From Mesorhizobium huakuii (lineage in GTDB: Bacteria > Pseudomonadota > Alphaproteobacteria > Rhizobiales > Rhizobiaceae), in the NCBI RefSeq assembly GCF_030160235.1, contig NZ_BSNY01000027.1, forward strand, positions 124,001-188,000: 64,000 bases of DNA. Direction: 5' to 3'. The position numbers were made by a program, and so were the translations under genes. Positions 34,797 to 43,486 of this stretch are shown here, piece after piece. The notes beneath the pieces were generated by a model that did no database searches, was not told the origin of the DNA, and was given only the letters and a program-made list of their open reading frames with translations. Position 1 is the first letter of the stretch; each line of letters opens with the position of its first letter.

Positions 34797-37700
34797 GCCC
34801 GCGCCGCACCGACACCGGCGGCCGCATCGACCGGCTGAAGACGATCCGCTTCACTTTCGACGGCGTTGCCTATACCGGCCATGCTGGCGACACGCTGGCC
34901 TCCGCCCTGCTGGCCAAGGGCGTCACACTTTTCGGCCGCTCGTTCAAATACCACCGCCCGCGCGGCCTGCTGACTGCCGGCGTGGAGGAACCCAATGCGC
35001 TGGTGACGGTGCTGAAGGGCGAGGTGCGCGAGCCCAACATCCCCGCGACCATGGTCGAGATCCATGATGGGCTGGTTGCCGTCAGCCAGAACCGCTTTCC
35101 CTCGCTCGCCTGGGACGTCCATGCCGTCAACCAGCTTGGCGGCAAGATCCTGTCGGCCGGCTTCTACTACAAGACCTTCATGGGACCGGTGATCGGTCCG
35201 CTGAAAGGCACGCGCTTCTGGATGTTCTGTGAGCACTTCATCCGCCGCGCCGCTGGTCTCGGCAGCGCCGGATCGGCGAAGGATCCTGCCCGCTACGAGC
35301 GAATGAACGCCTTTTGCGACGTGCTGGTGGTCGGCTCCGGCCCCGCCGGCCTGATGGCCGCCAAGGCGGCGGCCGATCAAGGGGCACGCGTCATGCTGGC
35401 CGATCTCGAACCGCGCTTTGGCGGCTCGACCAACTGGTCGGCTGAAACCATCGACGGCGCGCCGGCCGCCGAATGGGCGCGTCGCACCGTCACCCAACTC
35501 GAAGGCCGCGACAATGTCCGGCTTCTGCCGCGCGCCACGGTGTGGGGCTATTACGACAACAACACCCTCGCCGCGCTCGAACGGGTCAGCGATCACAAGG
35601 AGCAACCCGCCAGGGGCGAGCCGCGCCATCGCTACTGGGCGATCCGTGCCAGATTGGTGGTGCTGGCCACCGGCGCCTTCGAACGCCCTCTGGTCTTCCC
35701 GGGCAATGACAGGCCGGGCGTCATGCTGGCCCATGCCGCCGAGCGTTATGCCAACGAGTTCGGCGTGCTGCCGGGCGAGCGGATCGCGCTGTTCACCAAC
35801 AATGACAGCGCCTATCGCGCGGCAATTGCCCTGAAGAAGGCCGGCGCGGCGATCGTCGCCATCGCCGACGTCAGGTCCGAGCTTTCGCCAGAGATGCGCA
35901 AGCTGGCCACGGAAGCCGAGGCCGAGATCTTTGCCGGCCATGCCGTCGTCGCCACCGAGGGCGGCAAGGCGCTGTCCGGCATCAAGGTCCAGCGTTTCGA
36001 CATGGTCACCGGCGCGCTCACCGGCGATGAACGAAGCATCCATGCCGACTGCCTGCTGATGTCGGGTGGCTGGTCGCCGACCATCCATCTGGCCAGCCAG
36101 GCCGGCGCCAAGGCGGAATGGAATGCCGCACGCCAGGCTTTCCTGCCGCCGAAGCCGATGCAGCAATGGCCAACACAGCATTGGATTGGCGCCGGCGCTT
36201 TTACCGGCAGTTTTTCCACGGCCGAGGCGATCGCCGAAGGCCGTGCCGCCGGCCTTGCAGCGGCCGGTGGAACGAGCACGCCGGCGGCATTGCCCACGGT
36301 CGAGGCGGTGCCTGGCGACCCCGATCCTGCGCCCGTCTTCGAGATCAGGGCCAAGGGCAAGAGCTTCGTCGATTTCCAGCACGACGTGACGGCCGAAGAC
36401 GTGCGCCTGGCGCATCGCGAGGGCTTCGTCTCGGTCGAGCACCTGAAGCGCTATACCACGCTCGGCATGGCGACCGATCAGGGCAAGAGCTCCAATGTTC
36501 CCGGCCTCGCCATCATGGCGGAGGCGCTGGGCAAGCCGATCCCGGAAGTCGGCACGACTCGCTTCCGGCCGCCCTTCGCGCCGGTATCGATCGGCTCGCT
36601 GGCGGCGGAACGCTTTGGCGACCTGAAGCCGGAGCGGCTGACGCCGATGCATGACTGGCATGTCGCCAACGGCGCGACCATGTATTCCGCCGGCCTCTGG
36701 TATCGGCCGATGATCTACGGGCTTTCAGGTGAAACAATCGAACAGGCCTATGTGCGCGAAGCCAAGGCGACGCGCGAAAGTGCCGGCATCGTCGATGTCT
36801 CGACGCTGGGCAAGATCGCCGTGCAAGGTCCTGACGCCGCCGCGTTCCTCGACCGCGTCTACACCAACATGTTTTCGACGCTCGCCGTCGGCAAGGCGCG
36901 TTATGGGCTGATGCTGCGCGAGGACGGTTTCGCCTTCGACGACGGCACCACCTGGCGGCTCGGCGAACAGGATTTCCTGATGACCACCACGACGGCGAAT
37001 GCCGGCAAGGTGATGCAGCATCTCGAATATTTCCTCGACGTGATCTGGCCGGACCTCAAGGTCCACGTCACCTCGGTGACCGACGAATGGGCGGGTGCCG
37101 CGATCGGCGGGCCGAAAGCCAGGCAGATCCTCGCCGCCTGCGTCACCGGCACCGCAGTCGACAATGCGACACTGCCCTTCATGGGCATCGTCCATGGTCA
37201 GATAGCAGGCGTGCCGGTGATGATTTGCCGGCTTTCCTTCTCGGGAGAAATGGCCTTCGAGGTCTATTCCGGCGCCGGTCACGGCACCCATGTCTGGGAA
37301 GCGCTGATCGAAGCCGGCAAGCCGTTCGGGCTGGTCACCTACGGACTCGAGGCGCTGGGTACGATGCGCATCGAGAAGGGCCATGTCACCGGCGCCGAGA
37401 TCGATGGCCGCACCACGGCGCGTGACCTGCATCTCGACTGGATGCTGTCGAAGAAGAAGCCGTTCATCGGCTCGGCCATGATGGACCGCGAAGGCCTGAT
37501 CGCATCCGACCGCCTGGAACTGGTCGGCCTGATCGCGCTCGACAACCGGCCGCTCAATGGCGGCGCGCACATAGTCGAGGCATTGGACGAGGCCAATCCG
37601 CAAGGCTCGATCGGTCACATCACCGCCTGCTGCTATTCGCCGGCACTCGGCAAGCACATCGCGCTGGCACTGGTCGAGGGCGGCAAGGCGAGGCACGGCA

Positions 37701-37801
37701 CCCGTGCCCATGTCTCCGATCCCTTGCGCAACAGGTTCGGACCGGTCGAAATCGTCTCCAACCATTTCTACGATCCGGAAGGGACCCGCATGCATGGTTG
37801 A
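34793..37801 (+). CDS. soxA: Sarcosine oxidase subunit alpha
   Basis: A 1002-aa subunit with the usual length and order of parts: an N-terminal 2Fe-2S-like fold (FTFDGVAYTGHAGDTLASAL and SFKYHRPRGLL) , a pyridine-nucleotide domain (LVVGSGPAGLMAAKAAADQG near residue 180) and a C-terminal GcvT-type folate domain from ~residue 610. It binds NAD and THF and receives the methylene group to give 5,10-methylene-THF. It overlaps soxD by 4 bases and soxG by 8, so the four subunits are translationally coupled. Confidence 0.92.
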   Translation: MSPRRTDTGGRIDRLKTIRFTFDGVAYTGHAGDTLASALLAKGVTLFGRSFKYHRPRGLLTAGVEEPNALVTVLKGEVREPNIPATMVEIHDGLVAVSQNRFPSLAWDVHAVNQLGGKILSAGFYYKTFMGPVIGPLKGTRFWMFCEHFIRRAAGLGSAGSAKDPARYERMNAFCDVLVVGSGPAGLMAAKAAADQGARVMLADLEPRFGGSTNWSAETIDGAPAAEWARRTVTQLEGRDNVRLLPRATVWGYYDNNTLAALERVSDHKEQPARGEPRHRYWAIRARLVVLATGAFERPLVFPGNDRPGVMLAHAAERYANEFGVLPGERIALFTNNDSAYRAAIALKKAGAAIVAIADVRSELSPEMRKLATEAEAEIFAGHAVVATEGGKALSGIKVQRFDMVTGALTGDERSIHADCLLMSGGWSPTIHLASQAGAKAEWNAARQAFLPPKPMQQWPTQHWIGAGAFTGSFSTAEAIAEGRAAGLAAAGGTSTPAALPTVEAVPGDPDPAPVFEIRAKGKSFVDFQHDVTAEDVRLAHREGFVSVEHLKRYTTLGMATDQGKSSNVPGLAIMAEALGKPIPEVGTTRFRPPFAPVSIGSLAAERFGDLKPERLTPMHDWHVANGATMYSAGLWYRPMIYGLSGETIEQAYVREAKATRESAGIVDVSTLGKIAVQGPDAAAFLDRVYTNMFSTLAVGKARYGLMLREDGFAFDDGTTWRLGEQDFLMTTTTANAGKVMQHLEYFLDVIWPDLKVHVTSVTDEWAGAAIGGPKARQILAACVTGTAVDNATLPFMGIVHGQIAGVPVMICRLSFSGEMAFEVYSGAGHGTHVWEALIEAGKPFGLVTYGLEALGTMRIEKGHVTGAEIDGRTTARDLHLDWMLSKKKPFIGSAMMDREGLIASDRLELVGLIALDNRPLNGGAHIVEALDEANPQGSIGHITACCYSPALGKHIALALVEGGKARHGTRAHVSDPLRNRFGPVEIVSNHFYDPEGTRMHG

Positions 37802-38381
37802 GCGCCAATCCCCCCTCGAGCCGGAGTTTCATGTCGGCTCGCATGGCAATTTCGAGCATGGCGTCGAGATCCTCCTGACCGAGACCAAGCCGGGCTCGAT
37901 CGTGCAGCTCGCGGCGTGGCCCGGCGAAGAGAAGAAACTGATCGCTTCCATCCGCAGCGTCACCGGGCTGGCGCTGCCCGACGGCGCTGGCGGCGGCTCG
38001 AGCGATGGCGTGAAGTCGGTCTTCGGCTTCGCGCCGGGAAAATTCACCGTGGCCGACGAGGCCGAAGGGCTGGCCGCTTCCTTTGCCAAGGCGGTGACGC
38101 CTTCCGTCGGCACGGTGACGGACCTGTCATACGGCCGCACCGCCATCCGCATCGCCGGGCCGAAGGCCGAATGGGTGCTGGCGAAATTCTTCGCCATCGA
38201 CTTCGCGCTGCCGGCCTTCCCGGTCGGCGCCGGCCGCTCAACCGCCCACCACGACGTTTTCGCCCAGATCCAACGCACGGGCGCCGACCAGTTCGACATC
38301 TATGTCTTCCGCTCCTTCGCGCGTTCGTTCTGGAAGGCGCTCTGCCATGCCAGCGAGGAAGTCGGCTACGAGGTGCAGTAG
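37794..38381 (+). CDS. soxG: Sarcosine oxidase subunit gamma
   Basis: A 195-aa subunit of the SoxG family, itself a small GcvT-like fold (SYGRTAIRIAGPKAEWVLAK near residue 114, DIYVFRSFARSFWKAL near the end). The start at ATG 37794 overlaps the soxA stop by 8 bases. It completes the order soxB-soxD-soxA-soxG. No formyltetrahydrofolate deformylase or glyA gene follows; the next gene is on the opposite strand. Confidence 0.88.
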   Translation: MVERQSPLEPEFHVGSHGNFEHGVEILLTETKPGSIVQLAAWPGEEKKLIASIRSVTGLALPDGAGGGSSDGVKSVFGFAPGKFTVADEAEGLAASFAKAVTPSVGTVTDLSYGRTAIRIAGPKAEWVLAKFFAIDFALPAFPVGAGRSTAHHDVFAQIQRTGADQFDIYVFRSFARSFWKALCHASEEVGYEVQ

Positions 38382-38402
38382 GGTCACCTCGCCCGGCGCC
38401 AG

Positions 38403-38812
38403 CTAGGATTGCTGCGCGACGGCGTACCAGTCGGCGTTTTGCAATACGACGCGATAGCCGTCGCAATCCTCGAAGGTGACGCCCTGCGTGTCCCAATAGG
38501 GATTGAACGACGGCACGGTGGTGTAGCCTTGGCTTTTCATGCGCTGGATGGCGGCTTGCCAGGCGTCACGATCCGGGATGTAGAAGACGACCAGATTGTC
38601 CGCCGTGGGCGCCCTGCCGGCATCGTGACCATGCGCGTGGGTGAATCGAAATGATAGGCGTCGCCGGGCTGCCCGAGCATGACGCCGTCGAAGCCATCGT
38701 GATCGCTGAAGCGAAACAGCTCCTGGAGGCCGAGACCATCCCGGTAGAAACGGATGACCGCCGCCAGGTCGTTCGTCGGCCGCGCCACACGCAGGACGAG
38801 CTGAGGTTTCAT
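38403..38812 (-). pseudogene. VOC-family (glyoxalase-like) gene with a frameshift
   Basis: From ATG 38812 one frame reads MKPQLVLRVARPTNDLAAVI to HFDSP, a glyoxalase/VOC N-terminal half. From about 38645 the match continues in another frame (DNLVVFYIPDRDAWQAAIQR to the stop at 38403). A single missing base near 38643-38650 would join the halves into a protein of about 136 aa. The start overlaps the DMT transporter stop by 4 bases, so an operon is likely. It may be a genuine recent mutation or a sequencing error. Confidence 0.75.
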
Positions 38813-39321
38813 TTGCTGTCTCCTTTTTGGGCGGGATTGAAGTCGGGTTGGTTTGCCGGTGGTGCAATCGTACTTGCCCATTGCGTCACGACCAGCCCGC
38901 CGACGATCAGCGCAAGTCCGGCGAAACGAGCGACAGTCACCGGCCGATGGGCAAAGCCCATCAAGGCGAAATGATCGATGACCAGCGACGCGACCATCTG
39001 GCCGGCGATGACGGCAACGATGAAGCTCGCAGCCCCGAGTTTCGGTGCCAGAAGCAGCGCGGCGGTGATGTAGACCACGCCTGCCGCGCCGCCGATCCAG
39101 ATCCACCACGGACCTTTGACTGCCATCCCGACGGCTGGAACGGGCAGCTTGAAGCCCATCATGACCGGGACGATCAGCACGGCGCTGACACCCAGTGAAA
39201 CGAAGGTTGCCCACAGCGGATGACCGAGCAGGCGGCCAAGCATGGCGTTCGCCCCCGCCTGGAAGGGAACGGCGGCCCCTGCCAGCAGGGCGACGATCAG
39301 AAAGGAAAAGGTTCTGGCCAT
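38809..39321 (-). CDS. DMT-family transporter (YdcZ/DUF606 type)
   Basis: A 170-aa membrane protein with five hydrophobic segments (FLIVALLAGAAVPFQAGANA first, FAGLALIVGGLVVTQWAS last) in the pattern of the PF04657 half-size drug/metabolite transporters. It probably works as a dimer exporting a small solute. ATG 39321 is chosen; the longer frame has no ribosome site. It diverges from the LysR gene across an 86-base gap with a dyad, and is probably controlled by it. Confidence 0.8.
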   Translation of the reverse strand: MARTFSFLIVALLAGAAVPFQAGANAMLGRLLGHPLWATFVSLGVSAVLIVPVMMGFKLPVPAVGMAVKGPWWIWIGGAAGVVYITAALLLAPKLGAASFIVAVIAGQMVASLVIDHFALMGFAHRPVTVARFAGLALIVGGLVVTQWASTIAPPANQPDFNPAQKGDSK

Positions 39322-39369
39322 GAGATCGTCTCCATATCGATCACGGCCGACTACATCATCATGTTTACG

Positions 39370-39390
39370 TATGGAAATTCGATTTCCGTA
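39370..39390. promoter_or_regulatory. Dyad operator between the DMT and LysR genes
   Basis: TATGGAAAT (39370-39378) and ATTTCCGTA (39382-39390) are inverted repeats with one mismatch around TCG. The site holds the T-N11-A pattern usual for LysR binding and lies 18 bases before the LysR start in the divergent gap. Confidence 0.55.
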
Positions 39391-39407
39391 CACATAGTAT
39401 GCACTAG

Positions 39408-40304
39408 ATGAATAGTCTTTCTGGTGTCGATCTCAACCTGCTTGTCGTGCTGGAGGCCTTGCTGGCCGAACGCCACGTCTCTCGGGCGGCAATCCGACTG
39501 AACAAGAGTCAGCCCGCCATCAGCCATGCCCTAGCCAGGCTACGTCACCTTCTCGATGACCCGCTGCTGGTCAGGCGGCAAGGTGGCCTCGAGCCGACGG
39601 CGCGCGCCATGGAAATCACCCCCGCGCTCACCGAGGCGCTCGATCGCATGCGGCATCTTCTGGCGCCGGCTGGCTTCGACCCGGCGACGGAGCGCCGAAC
39701 GTTTCGGCTCGCCATGTCGGACTATGGCGCCGCGGTCATCCTGCCGGCCCTGCTGCCGGTCATGCGGGCGCAGGCACCGCAGGTCGACCTCGTGGTAAGC
39801 CAGGCGAGCCGCGAGGTGATGGTTTCTCAAGTCGTCGACGGCGAGATCGATCTTGCCTTTGGTGTCTTTCCCGGCCTGGATCGGTCCGTACGCTCGCATC
39901 GGCTGTTCGACGAGCGCTTTGCCTGTCTCGCCGATGCGGCAAGTCTTGGCGGCAGAAAGACGATGGATCTCGCCACCTATCTCGAGCGGCCGCACGCGCT
40001 GGTCGACCTGCGGCCAGAGCGTCCGAGCGAGGTCGACAAGGCCCTGGCCGAATTGGGCCACAACCGGCGGCTCTCCCTCATCGTCCCGCATTGGGGTGTG
40101 GCGCCTCGCCTTATCGCCGGCACCGACCTGGTGCTTACGGTCGCCAGCCGGATACTGCCGATACAGGACGACCGGCTTTGCGTATTCGCTCCACCTTTCG
40201 AAATTCCGGCCTTCCAGTTCACACAGATCTGGCACAGGCGACGCGACGGCGACCCGGCGCACCAATGGCTGCGGTCGCGGCTTCAGCATCTGCTTGACGG
40301 TTGA
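39408..40304 (+). CDS. LysR-family transcriptional regulator (NodD/SyrM-like subgroup)
   Basis: A 298-aa LysR regulator with the helix-turn-helix at residues ~8-67 (LNLLVVLEALLAERHVSRAA, then HALARLRHLLDDPLLVRR). The DLNLLVVLEALL start and DPLLVRRQGGL wing are characteristic of the NodD/SyrM/LinR subgroup, but nothing here points to nodulation. It diverges from the DMT transporter and VOC pair, its likely targets. Confidence 0.85.
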   Translation: MNSLSGVDLNLLVVLEALLAERHVSRAAIRLNKSQPAISHALARLRHLLDDPLLVRRQGGLEPTARAMEITPALTEALDRMRHLLAPAGFDPATERRTFRLAMSDYGAAVILPALLPVMRAQAPQVDLVVSQASREVMVSQVVDGEIDLAFGVFPGLDRSVRSHRLFDERFACLADAASLGGRKTMDLATYLERPHALVDLRPERPSEVDKALAELGHNRRLSLIVPHWGVAPRLIAGTDLVLTVASRILPIQDDRLCVFAPPFEIPAFQFTQIWHRRRDGDPAHQWLRSRLQHLLDG

Positions 40305-40468
40305 TTGACCAAACGGCTCGGAGAACATTCTGGCCTCAATGCCGGCCGGTTCTGCCGCTACAGAATCGCGCCGCCGGCGGCCATGGTGCAAAACGTGGTC
40401 GCCAGATCGGCCCAAGGGATAAAAATCCCGTCTCAGACTCGGCACATTCGTTTGGTTCGAACATCCCC

Positions 40469-41911
40469 ATGACCGCAGAACTATCCGCCGGCGCCACGGA
40501 TCGCGCCGATGTGTCGGCCAGAGCCCTGCTCCTGCTGCCGCTGACGGTCGCTTGCGGCGTGTTCATGACCAGCCTCGACCAGAATGTCGTGGTGACCGCG
40601 CTGCCCGGCATCGGCGAAAGCCTCGCCCGCCCGCCGAGCCAGCTCGGCCTGTTGATCACCGTCTATGTCGCCAGCCTGATCATCTCGATGCCGCTCGGAG
40701 GCTGGGCCGCCGACCGCTTCGGCCTGCGCAACGTCTACTGCTTTGCCTTGCTGGTGTTCGCCGCCTCCTCGGCGCTCTGCGGCCTGTCTGATAACATCTG
40801 GACACTGGTCGGCGCTCGCGCGCTGCAGGGATTTGGCGGAGCGCTGATGGGCACGCTCGGCCAGGTCGTCATCCTGTCGAGCTTCCCGCGCAACCGGACG
40901 CTGAAGATCAACATGTATATCTCGGTCGCCAGCCAGACCGGACCGCTGGTCGGACCGCTCGTCGGCGGCGCGCTGACCACCTACATTTCCTGGCGCTGGA
41001 TCTTCTTCATCAACGTGCCGTTCGCCTTGGCGGCGGCGGTCCTTGCCGCCTCGCTGTTCCCGACGGTCACCAAGCCCGTCCGCACGCGGTTCGATTTTCC
41101 CGGCTTCCTGCTGGTCGGCAGCGGCATGGTGCTGCTGGTGTTCGGCATGGACTCGCTTGCCGCCAAGGATGCCGGCGGCGGCATGATCGCCGGCGAACTG
41201 GCGCTGGCGATCGTCATCCTGTCGATTGCCTCGCTCTACTGTCTGCGTGTGCCCAGTCCCCTGCTCGACCTCAAGCTCCTGCGCATCCGCACCTTCCGTA
41301 TCTCATTCCTCACCGGCGGCGGGCTGGACACGATCGGCCTCAGCTCGGTCGCCTTCCTGCTGCCGCTGATGTTCCAGCTCGGCTTCGGCATGAGCGCGGT
41401 GCAGGCGGGATCTTTGACCTTCGTTGCCGCGCTCGGCTCGGTCATCATGCGCTTCTTCATGCCGCGCGTCCTCAACCGGTTCGGCTTCCGCCGCGTGCTG
41501 GTCTTCAACACGCCTGTTGTCGCCGCCATGGTCGCCGGCTTCGCCTTGATGCAGGCGGCGACGCCGGTCTGGATCGTGCTTGGCTACATCTTTGCGTTCG
41601 GCGTCTTTCGTTCCGTCCAATGGGCATCGACCGGAAACCTCGCCTATTCCGACATCGCCCCCGATCAGCTCGCTCGCTTCAGCGCGCTTTACTACATCCT
41701 CTGGCAGCTCGCGGTGGCGGTCAGCGTCGGCCTGGCGGCGGCCATGTTGTCGTTCCTGGCTGGCGGCGGACCCGCCGCGACCAATGATTTCCGCATCCTG
41801 TTCGCGATCGAGGGCGTCATCACGCTCTGCGCGCTGCTTGCCTATCTCAAGCTGACGCCGCAGGACGGCGCCCATGTCAGCGGCCATGGCATGCAGATGA
41901 ACACGGAATAG
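40469..41911 (+). CDS. MFS transporter, DHA2 (EmrB/QacA) family
   Basis: A 480-aa protein with about 14 transmembrane helices. The motif LDQNVVVTALPGIGESL in helix 1 is the DHA2 signature, GGWAADRFGLRNVY is the MFS motif A loop, and a helix with GPLVGPLVGGALTTYISWRW is motif C of exporters. It is a proton-driven exporter of drugs or metabolites. ATG 40469 gives the normal DHA2 start; the frame is open 168 bases further upstream without a ribosome site. No periplasmic adaptor (EmrA) gene is adjacent. Confidence 0.85.
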   Translation: MTAELSAGATDRADVSARALLLLPLTVACGVFMTSLDQNVVVTALPGIGESLARPPSQLGLLITVYVASLIISMPLGGWAADRFGLRNVYCFALLVFAASSALCGLSDNIWTLVGARALQGFGGALMGTLGQVVILSSFPRNRTLKINMYISVASQTGPLVGPLVGGALTTYISWRWIFFINVPFALAAAVLAASLFPTVTKPVRTRFDFPGFLLVGSGMVLLVFGMDSLAAKDAGGGMIAGELALAIVILSIASLYCLRVPSPLLDLKLLRIRTFRISFLTGGGLDTIGLSSVAFLLPLMFQLGFGMSAVQAGSLTFVAALGSVIMRFFMPRVLNRFGFRRVLVFNTPVVAAMVAGFALMQAATPVWIVLGYIFAFGVFRSVQWASTGNLAYSDIAPDQLARFSALYYILWQLAVAVSVGLAAAMLSFLAGGGPAATNDFRILFAIEGVITLCALLAYLKLTPQDGAHVSGHGMQMNTE

Positions 41912-41936
41912 CTGAAGTCGCTGGCACAGCTGGCAG

Positions 41937-42641
41937 CTATTCGCTGAACGTCACCCACTCTTCCAGCGGCACACGGTCGGTGCGAAAGGCGTTTTCCGGC
42001 TTGGAGGTGTCCTCATAGCCGAGCGCCATGCCGCACACGACAATCTCCTCGTCGGGAATGTTGAGAACCGGCCGGATCTGCCGGTGGTAGGGCGCGAAGG
42101 CCGCCTGCGGGCATGTATGCAGGCCCCTGCCCCGCGCCGCGACCATGATGTTCTGCAGGAACATGCCGTAGTCGATCCACGAGCCCTGGTTGAGCCGGCG
42201 GTCGATGGTGAAGATCATGCCGACCGGCGCGTCGAAGAAGACGAAGTTGCGGTCGTGCTGGGCACGCATCTTGTCGACCTCGCGGCGGCCGATGCCGAGC
42301 GCGCCATAGAGGCCGAAGCCATTGGCGCGTCGCCGCGTCAGATAAGGTTCGAAGAACTGGGTGGGATAGTAACGATACTCGTCCCAGTCGGCCTTTTCGG
42401 CGCGGATACCGGAATTCAGAATGGCATCCGAGATCCGTTGCTTGGTCTCGCCCTTGGTGACGTAGACACGCCATGGCTGCATGTTGGTGCCGGACGGCGC
42501 GCGCGCCGCGACCGCCAGAATGTCGCGGATGGTGTCGTCGTCGATCATGTCGGGCAAAAATGCGCGCACCGAACGGCGCGACACGATCGCCTCATCGACG
42601 ATCTCGGCCTCATCCGCGATTCGAGCCTTCTTTTCCAACAT
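41937..42641 (-). CDS. Nitroreductase family protein
   Basis: A 234-aa FMN-dependent oxidoreductase: SRRSVRAFLPDMIDDDTI near residue 21 and ARAPSGTNMQPWRVYVT near 45 are the FMN-binding segments of nitroreductases; MAALGY-like CGMALGYED near the end closes the fold. It reduces nitroaromatics or quinones with NAD(P)H. ATG 42641 follows AAGGGA. It ends 25 bases from the convergent MFS gene and diverges from the XRE-cupin regulator. Confidence 0.85.
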   Translation of the reverse strand: MLEKKARIADEAEIVDEAIVSRRSVRAFLPDMIDDDTIRDILAVAARAPSGTNMQPWRVYVTKGETKQRISDAILNSGIRAEKADWDEYRYYPTQFFEPYLTRRRANGFGLYGALGIGRREVDKMRAQHDRNFVFFDAPVGMIFTIDRRLNQGSWIDYGMFLQNIMVAARGRGLHTCPQAAFAPYHRQIRPVLNIPDEEIVVCGMALGYEDTSKPENAFRTDRVPLEEWVTFSE

Positions 42642-42757
42642 GGGCCGTCCCTTAGCCTTTGTGTCGATCGGACGTCCCCACTCGCCGCTCGCGGCGGAGC
42701 CTTTGCATGAACCGTCAAAATCCTGCAAGCAAATCTTGAGCATTGGTGAAAATCGAC

Positions 42758-42811
42758 TTGATTTTTTCATGAGCTTGATTTCTCATGAAATTCGGATTGA
42801 AATTTTCATGA
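42758..42811 (+). promoter_or_regulatory. Three direct repeats TTGA-(A/T)nY-TCATGA, candidate operator array
   Basis: TTGATTTTTTCATGA (42758), TTGATTTCTCATGA (42775) and TTGAAATTTTCATGA (42797) are direct repeats with starts 17 and 22 bases apart, on roughly the same face of the helix. They fill the AT-rich gap directly before the XRE-cupin start and face the nitroreductase promoter on the other side. Autoregulation by the XRE-cupin protein is likely. Confidence 0.6.
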
Positions 42812-42812
42812 A

Positions 42813-43409
42813 GTGAGCGTTTTGGCGCCTCCTACCGCACGAACATTGCAGGGACCTGACGAACGCGTGCTGGCCAGCGATATCCGCGCGCTGCGCCGGG
42901 CACGCGGGCTGACGCTCGCCGAAATCGCGCTGAAACTCGACCGTTCGGTCGGCTGGGTCAGTCAGGTCGAACGCGGCCTGTCGACGCCGTCGCTCAGTGA
43001 TCTCAGGGCGTTCGCAGAACTGTTCGGCGTGCCGATCAGCCTGTTCTTCAGCCATGACGTGCCCGTCGAAAGCGAGCGCGGCGTGGTGGTGCGCGCCGGC
43101 AGGCGCCGCACGCTTGGCACCAGCGAATCCGGCCTGGTGGAAGAACTCCTGTCACCCGATCTCGGTGGTAGCTTCGAAATGGTGCGCTCGATCTTCGCGC
43201 CGGGCGCGCAGATGAAGACCGAGCAGCTCCGGCCGACCGAGGAAGCCGGCTATCTCGCCTCGGGTATTTTCGAGATCGAGATAGCTGGTATCTGGCACCG
43301 GCTCGGCGAAGGCGATTCCTTCCGCTTCGAAGGCAAGCCCTATCGCTGGCGCAATCCAGGCACCGAGCCGGCGGTTGTCATCTGGGTGGTTTCGCCACCG
43401 GTTTATTGA
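42813..43409 (+). CDS. XRE-family regulator with C-terminal cupin domain
   Basis: A 198-aa regulator with an N-terminal helix-turn-helix (IRALRRARGLTLAEIALKLD, then VGWVSQVERGLSTPSLSDL) and a cupin sensor domain from ~residue 115 (EEAGYLASGIFEIEIAG, GEGDSFRFEGKPYRWRNPG). This type often controls amine, polyamine or amino acid catabolism. It begins at GTG 42813, with no good ribosome site, so the start is uncertain. The DMGDH-like operon follows 77 bases downstream and is its probable target. Confidence 0.85.
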   Translation: MSVLAPPTARTLQGPDERVLASDIRALRRARGLTLAEIALKLDRSVGWVSQVERGLSTPSLSDLRAFAELFGVPISLFFSHDVPVESERGVVVRAGRRRTLGTSESGLVEELLSPDLGGSFEMVRSIFAPGAQMKTEQLRPTEEAGYLASGIFEIEIAGIWHRLGEGDSFRFEGKPYRWRNPGTEPAVVIWVVSPPVY

Positions 43410-43452
43410 AATGCATGTCGCCGGGATAACGACTTGCATCACAACAAAAATG

Positions 43453-43469
43453 GAAGCGCAACGCGCTTC
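43453..43469 (+). repeat. Short hairpin in the leader of the DMGDH operon
   Basis: GAAGCGC (43453-43459) pairs with GCGCTTC (43463-43469) around AAC, between the regulator stop and the next Shine-Dalgarno sequence. It has no U-tract; it could be an operator or a leader structure. Confidence 0.35.
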
Positions 43470-43486
43470 ATTTCTGGGAGAAGAAG

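Noticed and set aside
39408-40304. NodD
   Set aside because: The LysR protein belongs to the same broad subgroup by its N-terminus, but it is paired with a DMT transporter and VOC gene, with no nod box or nod genes.
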